DNA of 5,491 nucleotides, taken from the NCBI GenBank assembly GCA_002423265.1, contig DIVE01000082.1, positions 9,076-14,566 on the forward strand. Reading direction: 5' to 3'. A program made the translations under genes and the position numbers. The number at the start of each line of letters is the position of its first letter. The first letter of the stretch is position 1. A model generated the notes under the pieces. That model did no database searches, was not told the origin of the DNA, and worked only from the letters and a program-made list of their open reading frames with translations. Below, in pieces: positions 1 through 4,096 of this stretch. This DNA is from Methylophilaceae bacterium UBA6140. Its GTDB lineage: Bacteria > Pseudomonadota > Gammaproteobacteria > Burkholderiales > Methylophilaceae.

Positions 1-19
1 AAACTCAAAGCCAGGACAT

Positions 20-26
20 AGGGAGA
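20..26 (+). promoter_or_regulatory. Ribosome binding site of the first gene
   Basis: AGGGAGA lies five bases before the ATG at 32 and is a good Shine-Dalgarno match. It supports that start. Only 31 bases precede the gene, so the operon promoter, or an earlier gene, lies outside the window. Confidence 0.7.
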
Positions 27-31
27 TCAAA

Positions 32-418
32 ATGAAAAAACATTACTCGCCCCCCAGTCAGGGGATTTTCGGTCAGATTTTCGACAGCCTCTTCATTCTG
101 GTACTGGTATACGCCAGCTTGATGATTCCGTTGCTGCTGAAAGCTGAGGAAAAGGCCGAATCAGCGGCTGCTGCAGTGCAGGCCGCCGCCAACGCGACCT
201 GGGAGTCTCTGGGGCAGAACGCAGTCCAGCAGGCGCAGTGGATCAAGCTCGGTTATGGCCCGGAAGAGGCTGCCGTGCTGATCAACGACCGTTTCGATTA
301 CACCATAGATCCCCTGATGCTGGTGATCACGATTGCTGTGATTGCCGGTTATTTCATTTTCATGCTGACCGTTTCCAAGCGTCAGTACCGTGAAGTGATT
401 GCAGAAAAATTCGATTAA
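32..418 (+). CDS. Small two-helix membrane protein, putative permease accessory protein
   Basis: A 128-residue protein that I do not recognise by family. A hydrophobic helix spans about residues 14-36, and a second spans about 93-114. Between them is a loop of roughly 56 residues that starts with a charged, alanine-rich helix (EEKAESAAAAVQAAANA) and continues with a Gln/Trp/Tyr-containing stretch. The ends are basic (KKH at the N-terminus, SKRQYREV near the C-terminus), so by the positive-inside rule both termini should be cytoplasmic and the loop periplasmic. The start has a good ribosome binding site. It is followed after 29 bases by the 59-residue gene and then the permease, in one run. 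I infer an accessory subunit or a sensor for that transporter; nothing in the sequence shows an enzymatic role. Confidence 0.85.
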   Translation: MKKHYSPPSQGIFGQIFDSLFILVLVYASLMIPLLLKAEEKAESAAAAVQAAANATWESLGQNAVQQAQWIKLGYGPEEAAVLINDRFDYTIDPLMLVITIAVIAGYFIFMLTVSKRQYREVIAEKFD

Positions 419-432
419 TAACAGGGGTTTTC

Positions 433-440
433 AGGAGGAG
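433..440 (+). promoter_or_regulatory. Strong ribosome binding site of the 59-residue gene
   Basis: AGGAGGAG sits seven bases before the ATG at 448. It is the strongest Shine-Dalgarno sequence in the window and is good evidence that the very short downstream frame is translated. Confidence 0.8.
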
Positions 441-447
441 AAGGACA

Positions 448-627
448 ATGATCTTTTGGGATGTTTTAACCTACGCCGCATGGGGCCTTTCGGCGATCAT
501 GCTGATGTGGATGGTGGTAGATGCTTTCATGGTCTCGTCGCAGTATGACGAGGAGTTTCTGATGAGTTCGCGTGAAGGTGAAGACGAAGTGATGCACGGC
601 GTCGAGCTGGACGGGGAGAATAAATAA
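448..627 (+). CDS. 59-residue single-helix membrane protein with acidic tail
   Basis: Starts ATG at 448 and stops TAA at 625-627. The protein is MIFWDVLTYAAWG..., with one hydrophobic helix at about residues 7-30 rich in Met, Trp and Ala, then a strongly acidic tail (YDEEF, EGEDE, ELDGE). Three things argue that it is real: the near-perfect AGGAGGAG ribosome binding site, the one-base overlap of its stop with the permease ATG (TAATG), and its position between two genes of the same operon. Small one- or two-helix partners encoded just upstream of a transporter are known for sodium/solute symporters (for example the DUF485 protein beside ActP). By analogy only, this may be a small subunit of the downstream APC permease. 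I do not recognise its family. Confidence 0.85.
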   Translation: MIFWDVLTYAAWGLSAIMLMWMVVDAFMVSSQYDEEFLMSSREGEDEVMHGVELDGENK

Positions 628-2021
628 TGGCGACTGAAAAGATCGGCGTTGGCAGCGGCCAGCGCATTTCCATGCTCAAGGTTCTGAACCCGTTCCATAT
701 CTGGGCATTGGGTGTCGGTATCGTTCTGGTGGGTGAATTCATGGGCTGGAACTTCACCGTGGGTAAGGGCGGCGCTTATGCCTCGCTGATCGCCTGCTGG
801 GTGATCGGCCTGTTGTATACCTGTGTGGCGATGATCGACTCCGAAGTGACTTCGACGGTGGCGGCAGCGGGGGGGCAATATACCCAGGCCAAGCACATCA
901 TCGGGCCATTGATGGCCTTTAACGTCGGGCTTTATCTGGTCATGGCCTACACCATGCTGTGCGCGGCCGATGCGCTGGTGGTGGGCGACCTGATGAAATC
1001 GGGGGCGGCAGTGATGGGCTATGCCGATCTCGATACGCGACCGTTCGTGGTGCTGACCGTAGCCTTTCTGGCATGGCTCAACTACCGTGGCGTGTTCATG
1101 ACGCTGACCATCAATCTGGTGATCACCTTCCTTGCCTTCATGTCGCTGGTCGTGCTGTTCATTGCGGTCAATCCGCTCAGTCAGGGCGATGTTCTGCAGC
1201 ATCAGGGCTTGCTGACTGATCTGCCGTATGGCTGGATCGGCGTGGTCGCTGCCTTGCAGTTCGGCATGTGGTATTACCTTGGTATCGAAGGTACCTGTCA
1301 GGCTGCCGAAGAAGTGCGTTCTGCCGGCCGTTCGATTCCGCTCGGCACCATGGGCGGTATCATGACACTGCTGGTAGCTGCGACCATCACCTGGTTCGTG
1401 GCGACCGGTCTGATGCCATGGCAATATCTGGGTCAGGCAGTCACACCGATGTACGATGCAGCCAGTCTGCTGGGTAACACCAACCTGCAACTGATGCTGT
1501 TCATGGCGACTGCGTTCGCTGCGATTGCGTCTGCCAACGGTTGTATCAATGACGCATCGCGTGCCTGGTTCTCTCTCGGCCGTGACCGCTACATGCCGGT
1601 GTTCTTTGGCGCCATCCATCCGCGCTATCGCACGCCATACCGCTCCATCATGTTCCTGGTGCCGATCGCGATTTCCTTCGCCTTCACCGGTTTGCTGGAT
1701 CAGGTGATCACGTTCTCGATCCTGTCCGGTCTGCTGGGTTACACCTTCATGTCCTTCAACATGGTCAAGTTCCGCAAGATGTGGCCGCTGGAAAGTATTC
1801 ATCGCGGGTATATCCATCCGTTCCACCCATTGCCTGCGATCACTCTGTTCGTCCTGTGCTGCGCCACGTATTTCGCCACTTTCCTCGGCTACGGCGCTTC
1901 GCTGCTGTCGATCATGGCGTTCTACATCGTGGCATCCCTCTGGTTCGTGTTCAGACGTTACCAATACGTCAAGCGCGCTGACCAGTTCACCATGCCCTGG
2001 CCACGTCCCAAGGGCTACTAG
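627..2021 (+). CDS. APC-superfamily permease, ethanolamine/amino-acid permease-like
   Basis: A 464-residue secondary transporter of the inner membrane with about 12 predicted helices (roughly 24-42, 50-70, 95-122, 139-150, 159-181, 203-220, 243-262, 285-303, 338-356, 358-380, 401-419, 424-443). The first helix carries GVGIVLVGEFMGW, which matches the ethanolamine-permease form of the APC helix-1 substrate loop rather than the common GSGIF form. Helix 6 and its flank, MWYYLGIEG...AAEEVRSAGRSIP (214-238), and the SLGRDRYMP loop after helix 8 (316-324) are also typical of that branch. A GGGGAG ribosome binding site precedes the ATG, which overlaps the upstream stop by one base, so translation is probably coupled. 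The family is secure. The substrate is not: ethanolamine, another small amine or an amino acid are all possible, and no catabolic gene is present to decide. Confidence 0.92.
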   Translation: MATEKIGVGSGQRISMLKVLNPFHIWALGVGIVLVGEFMGWNFTVGKGGAYASLIACWVIGLLYTCVAMIDSEVTSTVAAAGGQYTQAKHIIGPLMAFNVGLYLVMAYTMLCAADALVVGDLMKSGAAVMGYADLDTRPFVVLTVAFLAWLNYRGVFMTLTINLVITFLAFMSLVVLFIAVNPLSQGDVLQHQGLLTDLPYGWIGVVAALQFGMWYYLGIEGTCQAAEEVRSAGRSIPLGTMGGIMTLLVAATITWFVATGLMPWQYLGQAVTPMYDAASLLGNTNLQLMLFMATAFAAIASANGCINDASRAWFSLGRDRYMPVFFGAIHPRYRTPYRSIMFLVPIAISFAFTGLLDQVITFSILSGLLGYTFMSFNMVKFRKMWPLESIHRGYIHPFHPLPAITLFVLCCATYFATFLGYGASLLSIMAFYIVASLWFVFRRYQYVKRADQFTMPWPRPKGY

Positions 2022-2036
2022 GGTCGGGGAACCTGC

Positions 2037-2732
2037 ATGAACCTGATGATTGTATTGTTGATGCTGGTGATGGTGGCGCTGATGTACCGGCGCTACCGCC
2101 GCGATGCCTGGCACCGGACACAGTCGCGCGATTCGGTATTCGACGAATGCGAGGGCTTGCTGCAACAGGCGAAATTCAGCCATGACAGGGGCGGCTTGCC
2201 GCTCCTGCAAGGCGAATATGACGGCTATCGCGTCAGCCTCGGTATCGTTGAAGATACCGTGGCCTGGCGCAAGCTCCCGCCCTTGTGGCTGCTGGTGACA
2301 GTGCATGCCAAAGCGGCCAGCGAAGGCAGTCTGGACCTCATCGTCCGGCCTGCCAACAACGAGTTCTACAGCCCTTCGTGGCAGTGGGACGGCAATCTGC
2401 ATCTCCCCACAGGCTGGCCGCAACATGCCATCCTCAAGTACCGGAAACGGCCGGCCGATCTGGAAGCATTGAATCCTTTCGTGCCGCGCCTGTTCTCCGA
2501 TGACCGTATGAAAGAACTGCTGGTGACGCCGCAATTGCTGAGGCTGACCTATATGGCCAAGCAGGCGAACCGCGGGGAATATCTGATCATGCGCAATGCC
2601 GTCTATGACGCCATTCCGCTTGAACGCGATCTGATCGAATCGCTGCTGAAGAAAGCGGTCGACCTGCGTCGCACTGTCGAACTTGCAGCAGAAACCGGAA
2701 AAGGAGTCGAGCTTGAAAACAGCTACGCTTGA
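2037..2732 (+). CDS. N-terminally membrane-anchored protein of unknown function
   Basis: A 231-residue protein. Residues 1-16 form a hydrophobic Met/Leu/Val helix, followed at once by an arginine-rich stretch (YRRYRRDAWHR), so it is anchored with the soluble part in the cytoplasm. The soluble domain (about 35-220) has a beta-rich pattern with LPLLQGEYDGYRVSLG (54-69) and DTVAWRKLPPLWLLVT (73-88), and ends in a charged helical segment (about 195-220). The DT-x3-RKLP-x-LWL-x-VT pattern seems familiar from uncharacterised proteobacterial proteins, but I cannot name the family. The start at 2037 has GGGGAA five bases upstream and lies 15 bases after the permease stop. Its place in the run suggests a cytoplasmic, membrane-bound partner or regulator of the permease; this is inference. 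Confidence 0.88.
   Translation: MNLMIVLLMLVMVALMYRRYRRDAWHRTQSRDSVFDECEGLLQQAKFSHDRGGLPLLQGEYDGYRVSLGIVEDTVAWRKLPPLWLLVTVHAKAASEGSLDLIVRPANNEFYSPSWQWDGNLHLPTGWPQHAILKYRKRPADLEALNPFVPRLFSDDRMKELLVTPQLLRLTYMAKQANRGEYLIMRNAVYDAIPLERDLIESLLKKAVDLRRTVELAAETGKGVELENSYA
2701..2706 (+). promoter_or_regulatory. Ribosome binding site that decides a TTG start
   Basis: AAGGAG lies six bases before the TTG at 2713, inside the last codons of the preceding gene. The upstream in-frame TTG at 2683 and the downstream ATG at 2737 have no comparable site, so I chose 2713 as the start of the next gene. Confidence 0.6.
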
Positions 2733-3084
2733 ATCGATGAAACTTGAATCAATGAAAAAAGATGCCGTGAAAAAACAACCCGAGAAATCTGCACCGGCCC
2801 CCTCAGGTCCGCTGAAGCCGCCGCTGTCGCCGAAGTGGGTGCTGCTGACCGCCATTCTGCTGCCGGGTATGGGCCAGGTACTGAATAACACGCCATTGCG
2901 CGGCCTGCTGATGGTCAGCTTCATGATCATGCTGGGTCTCATCACCTTCAATGTGGCCGAGCCGCATGTGTCGATGGTGGGCAAACTGGCCGGCGGTATT
3001 TTCATTTACGCACTGTCGGTGATGGATGCCTATTACTGGGCCCGTTACCGCACCGAGGTTTTCCGCAACAGCCATCCGCAGTGA
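2713..3084 (+). CDS. Small membrane protein with basic, proline-rich N-terminus
   Basis: From the TTG at 2713 this is a 123-residue protein. It overlaps the previous gene by 20 bases, which implies coupled translation. Residues 1-40 are charged and proline-rich (LESMK repeated twice, then KKDAVKKQPEKS and APAPSGPLKPP) and should be cytoplasmic. They are followed by about three hydrophobic segments: WVLLTAILLPGMGQVL (about 43-58), LRGLLMVSFMIMLG (about 62-80) and GGIFIYALSVMDAYYW (about 94-109). The PGMGQ...LRGL arrangement resembles a motif of small helical-hairpin membrane proteins of several unrelated families, so it gives no firm function. A longer version from TTG 2683 (133 residues) or a shorter one from ATG 2737 (115 residues) is possible. 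As the last gene of the transporter run it is probably another accessory component. Confidence 0.82.
   Translation: MKTATLESMKLESMKKDAVKKQPEKSAPAPSGPLKPPLSPKWVLLTAILLPGMGQVLNNTPLRGLLMVSFMIMLGLITFNVAEPHVSMVGKLAGGIFIYALSVMDAYYWARYRTEVFRNSHPQ
2728..2757 (+). repeat. 15-bp tandem duplication within coding sequence
   Basis: CTTGAATCGATGAAA (2728-2742) is followed directly by CTTGAATCAATGAAA (2743-2757). The copies differ at one base and the unit is a multiple of three, so it encodes LESMK twice in the N-terminal tail of the small membrane protein. The first copy overlaps the TGA stop of the preceding gene (2730-2732). Confidence 0.9.
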
Positions 3085-3114
3085 GCATTTTTACCTCTTT
3101 GGTAGTAAGTCTTA

Positions 3115-3252
3115 ATGACAATTGTGAGACCGGTCAGGCCGGTTCATGATGTAAGCGAGTGGAAATTGAACGTGCTGCACAACAGCAAGGCTGAAGACCG
3201 CTCATCTCCTTCTGACCAAGTTCAGAATTTGACGGGGCAGTGGATGCAGTAA
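3115..3252 (+). CDS. Possible 45-residue leader peptide (uncertain)
   Basis: An ATG at 3115 opens a 45-codon frame beginning MTIVRPVRPVHDV and ending TGQWMQ. Its TAA stop (3250-3252) lies in the loop of the terminator hairpin before folE2. The protein is polar, with no helix, signal peptide or run of one amino acid of the kind used in classical attenuation, although RPVRPV is a short repeat. The ribosome binding site is weak (GGTAG at 3101). A frame of this length arises by chance fairly often in sequence of this composition, so I list it mainly because of where it stops. Confidence 0.2.
   Translation: MTIVRPVRPVHDVSEWKLNVLHNSKAEDRSSPSDQVQNLTGQWMQ
3122..3150 (+). promoter_or_regulatory. Weak candidate promoter for folE2
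   Basis: TTGTGA (3122-3127) and CATGAT (3145-3150) are separated by 17 bases, and each matches four of six positions of the sigma-70 -35 and -10 boxes. The inverted repeat ACCGG/CCGGT lies in the spacer, where a repressor could bind. Transcription would start near 3157, so the later three hairpins would be in the message. The match is poor enough that it may be chance. Confidence 0.2.
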
Positions 3253-3275
3253 GGCGTTGCTGCCCCATTTTTTTT
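3234..3275 (+). terminator. Intrinsic terminator or attenuator before folE2
   Basis: GGGGCAG (3234-3240) pairs perfectly with CTGCCCC (3260-3266), and three G-T pairs can extend the stem inward. An A and then eight Ts (3268-3275) follow. This is a good rho-independent terminator. It lies 149 bases after the last transporter gene and 26 bases before folE2. Almost no room remains for a complete promoter between the T run and folE2, so either folE2 is read through this site or its promoter overlaps it. Confidence 0.75.
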
Positions 3276-3301
3276 AATAACGAATAGAACAGATACCGAC
3301 T

Positions 3302-4096
3302 ATGAACCTGATTCGTGATGCCTTTATGGAAGACGTACAGAACCTGCCTGACCTGCGCGAGCTGGCGATCGATCAGGTCGGCATACGCGACATTCGTCAC
3401 CCGCTTGCCATCGTGCAGCGCGACGGCGGCGTGCAGCACAGCGTTGCCACCATCAGCATGTCGGTCGCGCTTTCGCACACGGTCAAGGGTACGCACATGT
3501 CGCGCTTCATCGAGCTTCTCAACAGCCAGGAAGAACCGCTCACCGTTGCGAGTTTCCGCTGTTTGCTCGATGCCATGATCGAAAAGCTGGAAGCCCGTGC
3601 CGGCAGCGTCAGCATGCGCTTCACGTATTTCGTCAACAAGGAAGCGCCGGTATCTGGCGTCAAGAGCCTGATGGATTACGAATACACCCTGCAGGGCGAG
3701 ATCAAGCCGAGCGGCGAGACCGCCGTCAGCCTGCGCATTCTGGTGCCGGTCACCAGCCTTTGCCCTTGCTCCAAGAAGATTTCGCAATACGGCGCCCACA
3801 ACCAGCGCTCGCACGTCACCGTCACCGCCCAGATCGCCGAGACCATGTGGGTGGAGGACATCATCGACCTGGTCGAAGGCCAGGCTTCGGCGCAGCTTTA
3901 CGGTCTGCTGAAAAGACCGGACGAGAAGTTCGTCACTGAGCAGGCTTACGACAATCCGAAGTTCGTCGAAGACATGGTGCGCGACGTTGCCGGCCATCTG
4001 AGCCGCGATGCGCGCATCCTCAAATACACGGTGGAGTGTGAAAACTTCGAGTCCATCCATAACCACTCGGCATTTGCGGTGATACACGGAAAATGA
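3302..4096 (+). CDS. folE2: GTP cyclohydrolase FolE2 (type IB)
   Basis: Cytoplasmic enzyme converting GTP to 7,8-dihydroneopterin triphosphate and formate, the first step of folate and pterin (including queuosine precursor) synthesis. The 264-residue protein has the usual family length and is strongly conserved: DVQNLPDLRELAIDQVGI near the N-terminus, KGTHMSRF (62-69), TSLCPCSK (151-158), ISQYGAHNQRSHVTV (160-174), QLYGLLKRPDEK (198-209), NPKFVEDMVRDVA (218-230) and ENFESIHNHSA (247-257). By alignment from memory with the Neisseria gonorrhoeae enzyme, the metal and active-site residues correspond to C154, H166, E208 and E223, all present. FolE2 differs from zinc-dependent FolE in accepting other metals and is often made under zinc limitation. 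The ATG at 3302 has no clear ribosome binding site; Met9 (3326) is an alternative. Its stop overlaps the next gene. Confidence 0.97.
   Translation: MNLIRDAFMEDVQNLPDLRELAIDQVGIRDIRHPLAIVQRDGGVQHSVATISMSVALSHTVKGTHMSRFIELLNSQEEPLTVASFRCLLDAMIEKLEARAGSVSMRFTYFVNKEAPVSGVKSLMDYEYTLQGEIKPSGETAVSLRILVPVTSLCPCSKKISQYGAHNQRSHVTVTAQIAETMWVEDIIDLVEGQASAQLYGLLKRPDEKFVTEQAYDNPKFVEDMVRDVAGHLSRDARILKYTVECENFESIHNHSAFAVIHGK

Larger units (their letters stand above)
3085..3301 (+). other. Intergenic region / possible structured leader of folE2
   Basis: There is no established gene in these 217 bases. I see four inverted repeats in series: ACCGG/CCGGT (3129-3133 with 3139-3143), TGCTG/CAGCA (3173-3177 with 3183-3187), TTCTGA/TCAGAA (3210-3215 with 3222-3227), and GGGGCAG/CTGCCCC (3234-3240 with 3260-3266) followed by eight Ts. 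The first three have loops of five or six bases. The arrangement, ending in a terminator just before folE2, looks like a transcription-attenuation leader. It could also simply be the 3' end of the upstream operon. I do not recognise a known riboswitch consensus in it, nor a clear Zur-type operator. Confidence 0.5.

Noticed and set aside
471..3005. An 844-codon open frame on the minus strand opposite the transporter genes
   Set aside because: It is in codon register with the permease and the 231-residue gene. Antisense stops in that register need TTA, CTA or TCA codons, which these genes avoid. The product is low-complexity, rich in His, Gln and Arg, and has no recognisable domain.
3203..3213. 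A ribosome binding site and ATG on the minus strand (AGAAGGAGATG)
   Set aside because: The ATG overlaps the GGAG with no proper spacing and the frame ends after 23 codons near 3134, so it is most likely chance.
3085..3301. A Zur operator or FMN riboswitch upstream of folE2
   Set aside because: I found no AT-rich Zur-type palindrome and no sequence resembling the conserved FMN riboswitch core. The inverted repeats present are GC-rich and of a different form.
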